Assembly: GCA_030730365.1 (NCBI GenBank)
Contig: JANQVJ010000005.1
Location: 1 to 64,000 of the forward strand
DNA: 64,000 nt
Direction: 5' to 3'
From: Verrucomicrobiales bacterium
Lineage (GTDB): Bacteria; Verrucomicrobiota; Verrucomicrobiia; Verrucomicrobiales; DEV007
The position numbers and the translations under genes are program-made. Below the pieces are notes generated by a model. That model was given only the letters and a program-made list of their open reading frames with translations, did no database searches and was not told the DNA's origin. Position 1 is the first letter of the stretch. Each line of letters starts with the position of its first letter. Positions 53,071 through 61,851 of the stretch are shown here, piece after piece.

Positions 53071-54483
53071 ATGTCCACGCATCCTTCACCCTTCCGTTGC
53101 TCCGGTCCGCTCGACCGCCGCAGTTTCATGCAGATCGGTCTCACCGGCATGGCGACCTTGTCGTGGCCGGCCCTGCTGAAGATCCGCGCCGAGAATGCGC
53201 TGAAGCCGAACAGTGAGAAAAAGGCCATCATTATGGTGTGGCTTCCCGGTGGCCAGTCGCACGTCGATACCTACGATCCCAAGCCCGAGATCGGCAGCGA
53301 ATACCGCGGTCCGTTCAAGACAATCTCCACGAATGTGCCGGGCATGCAACTGACCGAACTGCTCCCGATGAACGCGAAGATCGCCGACAAGTTCACGATC
53401 CTGCGGTCCATGAATCAAAAGGCTGGGGGACACCCTGCCGGCTCGATGCAGATGCTCTCGGGCGACTCGGACGAACGCGACAAACCCAAGCCGCGCCTCC
53501 CTGATTGGATGTCAGTGGCTCATTACCTGCGCGGTCAGGGGGAAAAGCGCCAAAATCCGCTGCCGAACTACATTGGGGTGAATCCGCCACTGGAATACAA
53601 CGGCCCCGCCTACCTCGGGGACGCCTACGCGCCTTTCGCGGTTAGTGACGACCCGAACCGTCCCAATTTCCAGGTGCCGAACATCGGCCTCTCAGATCCG
53701 GCGGAGATGAAACGTCTAAGCGATCGTTTAGCCCTGCGCCGCAGTCTTGACAAGCTGGAGCGTGCTTTTGATAAAGAGGGCGAGCTCGGTGCCCTCGATG
53801 AATTTGAATCGCAGGCCATGACCCTGCTCACGAACCCGCAGACCCGGGATGCCTTCGACCTTGGCAAAGAAGACGCGGCGACCCGCGATCGTTACGGGCG
53901 CAACCGATGGGGACAGCAACTCCTCCTCGCCCGCCGCCTCGTCGAGTCAGGGGTGGAAATCGTCACCAGCAGTCTCAGCGGACCTCTTTGCGGCCGGGTC
54001 GGCAACTGGGATGACCATGCCGTGAACCAGCATCAGTTCGAAGCCCTGCGTTTCCGCATGCCGAACTATGACCGCGCCGTTTCCGCTCTGATCGAGGACA
54101 TTTACGCCCGCGGACTCGACAAACGTGTCCTCGTCGTCGTCACCGGCGAGTTCGGCCGAACACCGAAGATCAGTTTTGAGCGGAGCACTGGTGCAGGCGA
54201 CGCGAGTGCGGCCGCGGGCGTTTTGCAGCCAGGCCGTGACCACTGGCCCCGTGCCTTTTCCAATATCTGGGCCGGCGGCGGCCTCCAGACCGGAGGCATC
54301 ATCGGAGCGAGCGACAAACGCGGTGAGGATGTCATCGAGCGTCCCTGCGGTCCCGGCGATTTTCTCGCAACGATTTATCATCATCTGGGGATTGATTCGT
54401 CGAAAATCACTATTGATGACTTTAATGGAAGACCAACCCCTATCGTCGATCACGGAAAGCCGATTCCTGAGCTGATTGTGTAA
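53071..54483 (+). CDS. DUF1501 Tat-exported protein (second set)
   Basis: This 470-residue protein has a twin-arginine-like start (LDRRSFMQIGLTGMATLSW) and the DUF1501 boxes KAIIMVWLPGGQSHVDTYDPKPEIG, FTILRSMNQKAGGHPAGSMQML, the His/Asp-containing GNWDDHAVNQHQFEALR and VVVTGEFGRTPKIS, plus GRDHWPRAFSNIWAGGGL. The fold is thought to be alkaline-phosphatase-like. The track ORF was shortened to ATG 53071. It closes the four-gene secreted unit. The paralogue at 25775 has only about the same boxes, so this is not a recent copy. Confidence 0.9.
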   Translation: MSTHPSPFRCSGPLDRRSFMQIGLTGMATLSWPALLKIRAENALKPNSEKKAIIMVWLPGGQSHVDTYDPKPEIGSEYRGPFKTISTNVPGMQLTELLPMNAKIADKFTILRSMNQKAGGHPAGSMQMLSGDSDERDKPKPRLPDWMSVAHYLRGQGEKRQNPLPNYIGVNPPLEYNGPAYLGDAYAPFAVSDDPNRPNFQVPNIGLSDPAEMKRLSDRLALRRSLDKLERAFDKEGELGALDEFESQAMTLLTNPQTRDAFDLGKEDAATRDRYGRNRWGQQLLLARRLVESGVEIVTSSLSGPLCGRVGNWDDHAVNQHQFEALRFRMPNYDRAVSALIEDIYARGLDKRVLVVVTGEFGRTPKISFERSTGAGDASAAAGVLQPGRDHWPRAFSNIWAGGGLQTGGIIGASDKRGEDVIERPCGPGDFLATIYHHLGIDSSKITIDDFNGRPTPIVDHGKPIPELIV

Positions 54484-54602
54484 AAAGTGACTGCCGCTTA
54501 GGGGAAGATTCCGGACCTTTCGCGTTGACAAGGCGACATCCGGGAGAGATGAAAGGTTCGCTTTTCAGAGCCCTCCGGGCGGGGTGTTTTTGTTCAGATT
54601 TT

Positions 54603-55175
54603 ATGAAGCTGTCTCGGTTTTTTGTTTCCCTCTTTTGCCTTTTCTCCGCGCTCGCCTTATCCGTCGGCAGCGCTCGCGCCGAAGAGGTTTACCTTATCCG
54701 TGGTGGATTCGACATTTTCTCGTTAGGCATGAACGACATGGCGAAGGCCCTGCAGGCAAAAGGCGTCAAGGCCAGCGTTAACGGTATCCTCGCCTGGAAA
54801 GGCATTGCCGATGACATCATTAAGCGATCCAAGGTCAAAAAGGGGGTTTCCTATCCGATCATTTTCCTCGGACACTCTCTCGGGGCCGATGCGGCTCCCG
54901 AGTTTGCCAATTACCTTGGTGAGAATGGAGTCATCGTTGATCTGGTGATCGGTTTCGATGCGACGGGTCGTCGTGTTTTTAATAAGGGTGCGAAAAAAGT
55001 GATCAACTACCACTCTTCGGCGATGGGCCCCTACGTGGAAGGCCCCGGGTTCCGGGGAACAATCACTGCGGTTGATGTATCGAAGTTCGGAGCAACCCAT
55101 TTTACCGTCGAAAAGATTAAAGGGGTGCAAGATCTTGCGTTGGCGGCAGTGATGTCGCAACTGCGCCGCCGCTAG
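54603..55175 (+). CDS. Small exported alpha/beta-hydrolase-like protein
   Basis: This 190-residue protein has a signal peptide (LSRFFVSLFCLFSALALSVGSARA) and a short Rossmann-like core with the nucleophile elbow IIFLGHSLGADAAPEFANYLG. That resembles the lipase GxSxG. A later IDLVIGFDATGR could supply Asp, and TAVDVSKFGATHFTVEK the His, but the order was not certain. It is smaller than most esterases. The substrate is unknown. The start ATG 54603 was chosen because earlier codons do not give a signal. Confidence 0.65.
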   Translation: MKLSRFFVSLFCLFSALALSVGSARAEEVYLIRGGFDIFSLGMNDMAKALQAKGVKASVNGILAWKGIADDIIKRSKVKKGVSYPIIFLGHSLGADAAPEFANYLGENGVIVDLVIGFDATGRRVFNKGAKKVINYHSSAMGPYVEGPGFRGTITAVDVSKFGATHFTVEKIKGVQDLALAAVMSQLRRR

Positions 55176-55208
55176 TCGTGTAAACTGACTGGAAACGAAT
55201 CCATTCCC

Positions 55209-56570
55209 ATGGAAAAATCTCCCGATAGTTCCGCCGGTAAGGGCGCAAAGGGGTCGGGAGTGGCGCCACAATTTGCGGGGCGCTTCAATCAGTTCCAGCG
55301 CACCATGCTGCAATGGAGTGGTCTTCATCCCTATCATGCGGTGCATGTTCTGAAAGTGGAGCAACCTCTCTCCGGCGGTCGTTACGAAGAGCGTCTGAAT
55401 CTCGTGATCGAGCAGTGCGGGCTCGCCGCGCTGTCCCTGGATGAAGCGGGTGGAAGCTATCGCTATGACGGAGGCTATCCGGGATTACGCATTCGCGAGG
55501 TTGCGGATCAAGGCGACCCGATGGCGGCTCTTGACCGGGAAATCATGTGGCAGCTCAATGAGCCGATCGTGAGGGAAGGAGCGTTCACCCCATTTCGCTT
55601 TTTCCTGATGAACACCGGGGGGGCTTCCTACCTGGGCATCACCTATTTCCATGCCGTCGCCGATGCCGAGGCGATCAGCCGCCTCCTTTTTGCGGTCGCC
55701 CGCGCCAGTTTTGCGCCGGAATTGCCGCCTCTGGCGGACGAGTCGCTATGTCCCGGCCGCATCTCGCCGATGCTGGCGGGAAATCCCTTGCATTTTCTGC
55801 ATCGCGCCCGGGCAGCCCTGAACAGTTTCCGGGCCATGCGGAAATCCATCCGGCCGCCCTTGTGCGAGGAGAATGAGTTCAGCACCGCCTACTTCGGAGT
55901 CCATTTCGACGAGGAGCAGACCAGAACAGTTATCGCGCGGGCGAAGGGTTGGGGGCTGACCGTGAATGATCTCTGTATCGCGGCTCTGCTCAAGGCGATT
56001 TCGACGAGGGCGAGAGAAGTTCACTGGCATAAGAGTAACCGTCCGCTCCTTGCGGTCGGTTGTGTGGTGAATGTGCGGCGCGATCTCCCGGAAAAGCGAC
56101 GTCGGGACTTCGGTCTCTTTCTTGGCTCTTTTGCGGTGACGCAGGATGTCTCGGGCGAGGTCCCCATGCACGAACTCGCCCGAACTGTGAGGGAGCGAAC
56201 TCTGGCGGTAAAACGACACAAGCTTTATCTCGCCGCGCCGCTTGAATTCATGGTTTCCCGCTTCATGTTTGGCCGTATGCCTCTTGAAAAGCAGCGCAAT
56301 TTTTACCGAAAGACTTACCCCCTCTGGGGCGGGATCACGAATATGAACATGGGCACGCTCCAGGCGGATGAAAATGACCCCCCGATGGTCGATTATTACC
56401 GGGCTGTCTCCGTCGGACCGGCGATGCCCATGGTGATCGGGGTGACCGGTGTCGAGGGAGTTCTGAATCTCGGGATCAGTTACCGTCCGACGGTGCTTTC
56501 GGAGGGCGATGTTCGTGGAATCGTTGCCCGTTTCACGGCTCTGTTGACGGGATCGGAGGAAGCGGCATGA
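55209..56570 (+). CDS. Condensation-type acyltransferase
   Basis: This 453-residue protein has the HxxxD catalytic box in GITYFHAVADAEAISRLLF (about residue 145) and the downstream ALLKAISTRAREVHW with PLLAVGCVVNVRRDLP, the usual pattern of condensation/WS-DGAT-like acyltransferases. Such enzymes form esters or amides from acyl carriers. It is not part of a modular NRPS, as no adenylation or carrier domains are nearby. The final TGA overlaps the start of the methyltransferase-like gene (ATGA), so the two products are likely to act in one pathway. Product unknown. Confidence 0.75.
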   Translation: MEKSPDSSAGKGAKGSGVAPQFAGRFNQFQRTMLQWSGLHPYHAVHVLKVEQPLSGGRYEERLNLVIEQCGLAALSLDEAGGSYRYDGGYPGLRIREVADQGDPMAALDREIMWQLNEPIVREGAFTPFRFFLMNTGGASYLGITYFHAVADAEAISRLLFAVARASFAPELPPLADESLCPGRISPMLAGNPLHFLHRARAALNSFRAMRKSIRPPLCEENEFSTAYFGVHFDEEQTRTVIARAKGWGLTVNDLCIAALLKAISTRAREVHWHKSNRPLLAVGCVVNVRRDLPEKRRRDFGLFLGSFAVTQDVSGEVPMHELARTVRERTLAVKRHKLYLAAPLEFMVSRFMFGRMPLEKQRNFYRKTYPLWGGITNMNMGTLQADENDPPMVDYYRAVSVGPAMPMVIGVTGVEGVLNLGISYRPTVLSEGDVRGIVARFTALLTGSEEAA

Positions 56571-57274
56571 GGTCACCAATTTTTCTCATTACCATCGCGA
56601 TCGTCTTTTTCATTGTTTCCCTCGGATCTGGCGCGGTCGCGGCCGAGTCTTCTCTCTCCGCGGTCGGACCGGAGTCGATTTCCCCGGGCGAGCTGATGTT
56701 GCGCCGGCTCCTCGTTAGCGCCTCGGGCCTGATCTACTGGGGCGGGGTGATCGTGCAGGCCCGGAGGGTGCGAAAAAAAATCGGCCGAATCCCGAATTTG
56801 AAGCCCAAGGGGAGGAAGGAGCGGGTGCTCTGGGTGGGCTGGATGATCGTCGTCTTCGGCTGGATCGTGCAGCCCGTTTTCGTGAACGAGACGGCGTTTG
56901 TCCCGGCTCTGGCGCATCGGGCGGCTCTGATCAGCGGGGTGGCGCTCATCGTGCTCGGTTACCTCGCGACGCTCTGGTGTTATGCCGCAATGGGCGCGGC
57001 GTGGCGTATCGGGATCGATACAGGTGGCACCTCGTCGCTCGTCCAGGCGGGACCGTATCGCCTGATTCGGCATCCCATTTACTCTTTCCAGATGGTGATG
57101 CTCGTGGGCGCTGCTCTATTACTGCCGACGCTAGCATCGCTCATGATCCTCGCGCTGCACTTTATCTGCGCCTCGATTAAGTCGGGTGATGAAGAGGTCC
57201 ATCTCACGAAAGTCTTTGGCGGGGAATACCGCGAATACATGACCCGAAGCGGGCGGTTTTTCCCGCGGATCTGA
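56567..57274 (+). CDS. ICMT/PEMT-like membrane methyltransferase
   Basis: This 235-residue protein has about five hydrophobic helices and the C-terminal motif of isoprenylcysteine carboxyl methyltransferase relatives: GPYRLIRHPIYSFQMVMLVGAALLL, then DEEVHLTKVFGGEYREYM. It would methylate a small lipid-like or carboxyl substrate in the membrane, using SAM. It is coupled by overlap to the condensation-type gene, which suggests modification of that product. It is convergent with the lipoprotein gene downstream. Confidence 0.85.
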   Translation: MRSPIFLITIAIVFFIVSLGSGAVAAESSLSAVGPESISPGELMLRRLLVSASGLIYWGGVIVQARRVRKKIGRIPNLKPKGRKERVLWVGWMIVVFGWIVQPVFVNETAFVPALAHRAALISGVALIVLGYLATLWCYAAMGAAWRIGIDTGGTSSLVQAGPYRLIRHPIYSFQMVMLVGAALLLPTLASLMILALHFICASIKSGDEEVHLTKVFGGEYREYMTRSGRFFPRI

Positions 57275-57283
57275 TCGGTCTCG

Positions 57284-57712
57284 TCAGGGTCGCTCTGCTC
57301 CGCTCGCCACAAAAAGCTCATTTACAATAGGGCGGGTTCCGGTGACGAGTTCTCCCACGATCCCGGAATCGAGCGAGGGCGCGGCGAGACCGTTCAGTTT
57401 GCTGACGAGGTCGCCAAGGAGTGGCCGAACTTTATCCATCCCGGCCACGTTTTCCGGAACGCTGGACGGGGCTACCGCCCACCCGGCATTGAGGAAGGTG
57501 TTGCGTTTTTCAAGAACCTCGAGCAATCGGCCCTCCGCGACGAGGGCCTCGGCTTCGCGAAGGCGCTTGTCAAACTCGACGAGTTCCGGCCAGGTCACGA
57601 CGGAGGCGGACTTTCCCTCTTTTTTCCCGCAACCCGAGCAGATCAGAATCGCGATGGTCGTGACGAGAATAAGGGAAAAAAGCCGGTGAAGGAGTGACGC
57701 GCCTGTTTTCAT
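57284..57712 (-). CDS. Small lipoprotein of unknown function
   Basis: The product is not recognised. The 142-residue protein has a lipoprotein signal, LFSLILVTTIAILICSGCGKK, so it should be anchored in a membrane after cleavage before Cys. The mature part has a helical region (VEFDKRLREAEALVAEGRLLEVLEKR) and no clear domain. ATG 57712 was chosen because the longer ORF start adds a non-signal stretch. It is divergent from the helicase gene. Confidence 0.6.
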   Translation of the reverse strand: MKTGASLLHRLFSLILVTTIAILICSGCGKKEGKSASVVTWPELVEFDKRLREAEALVAEGRLLEVLEKRNTFLNAGWAVAPSSVPENVAGMDKVRPLLGDLVSKLNGLAAPSLDSGIVGELVTGTRPIVNELFVASGAERP

Positions 57713-57846
57713 GGAGGTGGACGATAGGAGTGATTGAATTAAACGCAACGAATTTGCGTTAGTTGTTTTGATCAAATGGGAGTTCTTCTGCACAGGTCCC
57801 TTTTCGCCCTTGCTTAGGCCGGTGTTTCAGTGAAAGGCTGAGAACC

Positions 57847-59832
57847 GTGATCTCGCTGACAGAGTTCGGGAGCGCCGCCGACTCCCTGGTCCACTTCACT
57901 TCCGACTTTTTCGGGAAAAGTGGAGCCTTGTCGCGTCTGAAAGACTTCGAGTTCCGCCCCGAACAGCAGCAGATGGCCGTGGCCGTCGCCAGCGCGCTGG
58001 AGGAGGAAAGACCCCTCGTGGTCGAGGCGGGGACCGGGGTCGGGAAGTCGCTCGCCTACCTTGCTCCGGCGGTCCGCAAGGCAATGGGAGAGGGCCGCAA
58101 GGCGATCATCTCGACGCACACGATCAACCTGCAGGAGCAACTCATCGAAAAGGACATCCCCTTGCTGCAGTCGGTCATCGGGGAGCCTTTTCGAGCGCTT
58201 CTCCTGAAGGGGCGACGCAACTACCTTTGTCCGCAGCGACTCCATATCGCCATGTCGGGAGGAGGGGAACTCTTCACCACGTCCGAGCTCGAGGAGCTGA
58301 AGGGGATCTGGGAGTGGGCCGAACGGACGAAGGACGGGACTCTGAGTGATCTTGATTTTGCTCCCTCGCCGCGGATCTGGTCGCATGTTTGCAGCGAGAC
58401 TCACGCCTGCACCCCGAAACGGTGCGCCCCTTCGGGCAAATGCTTTTATCAGGAGGTCCGCAAGCAGATTGCTGATGCGAACATCCTTGTCGTGAATCAC
58501 ACTCTCTTTTTCACCCTGCTCAACAGCCAGAGTGAATTCAATGAGTCGGGCGAGGGGTTTCTCTTCGCGAAAGACTTCCTTATCTTCGACGAAGCGCACA
58601 CTCTTGAGCAGGTTGCGGCGCGGCAGTTGGGGATTTCGCTGTCGCAAACGGGGATGAAGTTTGATCTTCACCGCTTGTTCAATCCCAAGAACAAAAAGGG
58701 CCTTTTTCAACTTACAGGAGACATAGAAGGGCGGCGCATCACGATGAAGTTGCTCGACGAAATCGACGATTTTTTTCAGTCTGTCGAGGGCCGCTGCCGA
58801 TGGGGCGAGTATGGTCGCGAATATCGCATCCGTGAACCGGAGTTCGTCGAGGATACCCTCGGCGGAGGCCTCATCGAGGTGAGCCGACGCGCCCGTGCTA
58901 TCGCTGACCTGGCGGAGGAATCGACGAAGAGCGAGTTGACCGAGCTCGCGCGCCGCCTCGCCGATTGCCGGGCCGCTCTCGGGACTTTTCTCGATCAGCG
59001 CGACGACGGGCTCGTTTACTGGGTCGAGAAAAACGAGCGTGAGTCGTTGACCCTGAATGCGGCGCCGATCAATGTAGCCGAGTTACTCCGCCCCGTCTTC
59101 TTCGAACGGGATAGGCCGTGTGTTTTCACGAGCGCCACCCTCGGGATCGGGGAACGCGACCTCAGCTACTTCCGCGGTCGGGTCGGGGCGGGGGATGTCG
59201 AAGCGATCCGCATCGGAAGCCCCTTCGACTACGCGAAACAGATGAAAATTCATCTCGTCCGTAAGATGCCCGAGCCGTCGGAGAGCGGCTACGACGCGGC
59301 TCTCGCGAAGTGGATCCGCCATTTCGTGCGAAAGTCGGGCGGTCGGGCCTTTGTCCTGTTTACCAGTTACAAGCTGCTCCAGCGCATGGTCGTGGAGCTC
59401 TCGGACTTTTTCCAAACGGAGGGAATCCGGCTCCTCGCCCAGGGATCGGGCGTGTCCCGGAATCAGCTCATCGAAGATTTTAAGACGGACGAAACGAGCG
59501 TGCTCTTTGGGACCGATAGCTTCTGGACCGGAGTCGATGTGCCCGGCCGTGCCCTTACCAATGTGATCATCACCCGGCTCCCTTTTGCGGTGCCCGATCA
59601 TCCGCTTACCCAGGCGAGGCTCGAGTTCATCGAAGAGCGCGGCGGTAATGCCTTCATGGATTACAGCGTGCCCGAGGCGATTCTCAAGTTGCGCCAGGGC
59701 GTCGGACGACTCATTCGCAATGGTGATGATAAAGGGATGGTTGTGATTCTCGACAATCGGGTCTTGAGCAAACGCTACGGGAAGATTTTTCTCGATGCGA
59801 TGCCCGATGCTCCGGTAGAGATAGAGGAGTAA
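57847..59832 (+). CDS. DinG/XPD-type iron-sulfur DNA helicase
   Basis: This 661-residue superfamily 2 helicase unwinds DNA with 5'-3' polarity in this family. The Walker A is VVEAGTGVGKSLAYLAPA (about residue 60). The Fe-S cysteines are in CSETHACTPKRCAPSGKC with an earlier NYLCPQR. Motif II is LIFDEAHTLEQ, with later motifs SFWTGVDVPGRALTNVIITRLPF and RQGVGRLIRNGDDKGMVVILDNR. It starts with GTG at 57847. It lies just before nagA with nine bases between, so they may be co-transcribed. Confidence 0.9.
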   Translation: MISLTEFGSAADSLVHFTSDFFGKSGALSRLKDFEFRPEQQQMAVAVASALEEERPLVVEAGTGVGKSLAYLAPAVRKAMGEGRKAIISTHTINLQEQLIEKDIPLLQSVIGEPFRALLLKGRRNYLCPQRLHIAMSGGGELFTTSELEELKGIWEWAERTKDGTLSDLDFAPSPRIWSHVCSETHACTPKRCAPSGKCFYQEVRKQIADANILVVNHTLFFTLLNSQSEFNESGEGFLFAKDFLIFDEAHTLEQVAARQLGISLSQTGMKFDLHRLFNPKNKKGLFQLTGDIEGRRITMKLLDEIDDFFQSVEGRCRWGEYGREYRIREPEFVEDTLGGGLIEVSRRARAIADLAEESTKSELTELARRLADCRAALGTFLDQRDDGLVYWVEKNERESLTLNAAPINVAELLRPVFFERDRPCVFTSATLGIGERDLSYFRGRVGAGDVEAIRIGSPFDYAKQMKIHLVRKMPEPSESGYDAALAKWIRHFVRKSGGRAFVLFTSYKLLQRMVVELSDFFQTEGIRLLAQGSGVSRNQLIEDFKTDETSVLFGTDSFWTGVDVPGRALTNVIITRLPFAVPDHPLTQARLEFIEERGGNAFMDYSVPEAILKLRQGVGRLIRNGDDKGMVVILDNRVLSKRYGKIFLDAMPDAPVEIEE

Positions 59833-59841
59833 GACGAGACC

Positions 59842-60756
59842 ATGTCCTATTTCGACCTTCAAATAAACGGCTACGTGGGGACGGATTTCTGTTCCCGCGA
59901 CATGACGATCGAGCAGATGCACCACGCCTGTGAGGCGCTGCGAGCCGACGGGGTCGAAGGGATCCTCGCGACGATGATCACCGACTCGGTCGAGGCACTT
60001 TCGGCGAGGTTGGAGAAGATGGTGCGTTTTCGCGAAGAGGATGCTCTCATCCGCGAGGTGGTGAAGGGTTTTCACGTCGAGGGGCCATTCATCAGTCCTG
60101 AGGTCGGTTATGTCGGGGCGCATCCGGCGAAATGGGTGCGTCCGGCCAATGTGGAGGATAGCAAACGGCTCCTCGAGGCGGGGGGCGGGCTCGTGCGTCT
60201 GATCACCCTCGCACCGGAGTTCGATGAAGGCGCGGCGACCACGAGGTTCCTCGTCGGGCAGGGCGTCACGGTCTCGGCGGGGCATTGCGACCCCGATCTC
60301 GGGACGCTCGAAAGGTCCATAGATGCCGGCCTTTCCATGATCACCCACGTGGGAAACGGGTGTCCCGTGACTCTGCCGCGGCACGACAATTTTATCCAGC
60401 GTGTCCTCTCTCTCTCTGGCCGGCTCTGGCTCTGCTTCATCCCCGACGGGGCGCACGTGCCTTTTTTCGCCCTGAAAAACTACCTCAAAGTTGCGGGGCT
60501 GGAACGAACCATTTTTACCACCGATGCGATCATGGCTGCCGGACTCGGCCCGGGAACCTACGAACTCTCCGGAGAGCCGGTCGAGATCGATGAATCCGGA
60601 GTCGCCCGCCGACCCGGATCGCCCAATCTCGCCGGATCAACGATACGCGGTTACGAGGTCGCGGCGAATCTGCGTGAACACCTCGGTCTGAGCGAGGCGG
60701 AGGTGCAGCAGGTCTACCACGACAACCCGATGCGGGCTCTCGGCCTCAAGCGCTGA
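59842..60756 (+). CDS. nagA: Short N-acetylglucosamine-6-phosphate deacetylase
   Basis: This 304-residue amidohydrolase removes the acetyl group from GlcNAc-6-phosphate to feed amino-sugar recycling. It has FDLQINGYVGTDF at the very start, the metal/substrate box FHVEGPFISPEVGYVGAHP, VSAGHCDPDL, SMITHVGNGCPVTLPRHD and FTTDAIMAAGLGPG. Usual NagA proteins have about 50 extra N-terminal residues forming a small beta-sandwich. That part is missing here, so only the TIM-barrel is present. Reading continues cleanly from ATG 59842 and nothing upstream restores it. Confidence 0.85.
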   Translation: MSYFDLQINGYVGTDFCSRDMTIEQMHHACEALRADGVEGILATMITDSVEALSARLEKMVRFREEDALIREVVKGFHVEGPFISPEVGYVGAHPAKWVRPANVEDSKRLLEAGGGLVRLITLAPEFDEGAATTRFLVGQGVTVSAGHCDPDLGTLERSIDAGLSMITHVGNGCPVTLPRHDNFIQRVLSLSGRLWLCFIPDGAHVPFFALKNYLKVAGLERTIFTTDAIMAAGLGPGTYELSGEPVEIDESGVARRPGSPNLAGSTIRGYEVAANLREHLGLSEAEVQQVYHDNPMRALGLKR

Positions 60757-60806
60757 GAAAAAATCGGTCTCGCCAAGGGTGTCAGTTGTGCTACCTGTAA
60801 ATCTCT

Positions 60807-61775
60807 ATGGCGCAAGTATCAGATCGAGTAACAGCCGACCGTCCCTGTCCTCTCACGGGGACGCGGGAGGCGGAGGTGATTGCGACTCGTTCCCGCGATG
60901 GCGGGGAACTTCGCAACGTGATCTCGCTGGCCAGTGGAATCATCTACGTCGATCCGCTCCCGGTTGAGGATCTCGCCAGGTTCTATCGTGAGGACTACCG
61001 TGTTTCCTATAAACAAACGATCACGCCAAAACCGAAGCACATCCTCCGGGCCGCGCGGGTTTGCGCGGATCGCCTGAAACATTCGGGCCATGTCGTGAAG
61101 TCGGGGATGCGCTGTCTCGACATTGGGGCCGGAGGCGGGGAGTGGGTCTATTACATGAAAACCCTCGGCTGCGAGTCCTTTGGGATCGAGCCGAATCAGG
61201 GTTACGGGACCTTCGCGAAGGACAGCTACGACGTCGACGTTTTCCTCGGGATGTATCAGGACAGCGACCTGCCACTGGCCTCGTTTGATATCATCTCCCT
61301 CTTTCAGGTATTAGAGCACCTCGCCGATCCGGTCGAGGATTTGCGACGCATGAGCGCCTACCTCAAACCGGGCGGACGTTTTCTGATCGAGGTGCCCGAC
61401 ATCCTTTTTCCCGGGATGCGAATGGATCACAAGTGGCACGACGGCCATCTCTACGGCTTCGATGCGCTCACCTTTGAGGCGGTCGCGGCCAAGGCGGGGC
61501 TGCAAAAGGTCGCTCTCGAAGTCCTGCCGGGCAACCTCTTCGGGGTGTTTGAAAAGACCGGCGAGGACTCGCTCGCCCCCCCCGATTTGAGCGGTCATTT
61601 CGAAGAGGCAAAGACCGCGCTCCTCGCAGGTCAGGCCGGGTATTGGTCGCTGCCCGAGACTTATCTAAAAGTGCCCCGTCGTCTCGTGAATCGCCTCGCC
61701 GAGAAGTGGTCCAGCAGCCTCAAGAGCGGACCGAAGGCGATCCTCGATTCGGTTTTCAAGCCTGACGTTTCCTAA
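60807..61775 (+). CDS. Class I SAM-dependent methyltransferase
   Basis: This 322-residue protein has a short N-terminal part (CPLTGTREAEVIATRSRDGGEL) resembling a zinc-binding-like start, then the Rossmann SAM-binding fold: RCLDIGAGGGEWVYYMKTLG, SFGIEPNQGYG, ISLFQVLEHLADPVEDLRRM and a substrate region PGGRFLIEVPDIL. The pattern is that of Methyltransf_23/12-like enzymes, often modifying sugars or quinones. The substrate is unknown. It follows nagA by 50 bases. Confidence 0.87.
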   Translation: MAQVSDRVTADRPCPLTGTREAEVIATRSRDGGELRNVISLASGIIYVDPLPVEDLARFYREDYRVSYKQTITPKPKHILRAARVCADRLKHSGHVVKSGMRCLDIGAGGGEWVYYMKTLGCESFGIEPNQGYGTFAKDSYDVDVFLGMYQDSDLPLASFDIISLFQVLEHLADPVEDLRRMSAYLKPGGRFLIEVPDILFPGMRMDHKWHDGHLYGFDALTFEAVAAKAGLQKVALEVLPGNLFGVFEKTGEDSLAPPDLSGHFEEAKTALLAGQAGYWSLPETYLKVPRRLVNRLAEKWSSSLKSGPKAILDSVFKPDVS

Positions 61776-61851
61776 GAGTCTGTCGGATCAGAAATGTGGC
61801 TCTTTTGAGTGGTTTTCCTCATGAAGTTGGCTACCTTGCGGCAAGGGCTAA

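Noticed and set aside
59083-60456. 457-residue minus-strand ORF across the DinG and nagA genes
   Set aside because: It spans two well-supported genes and has no recognisable domain.
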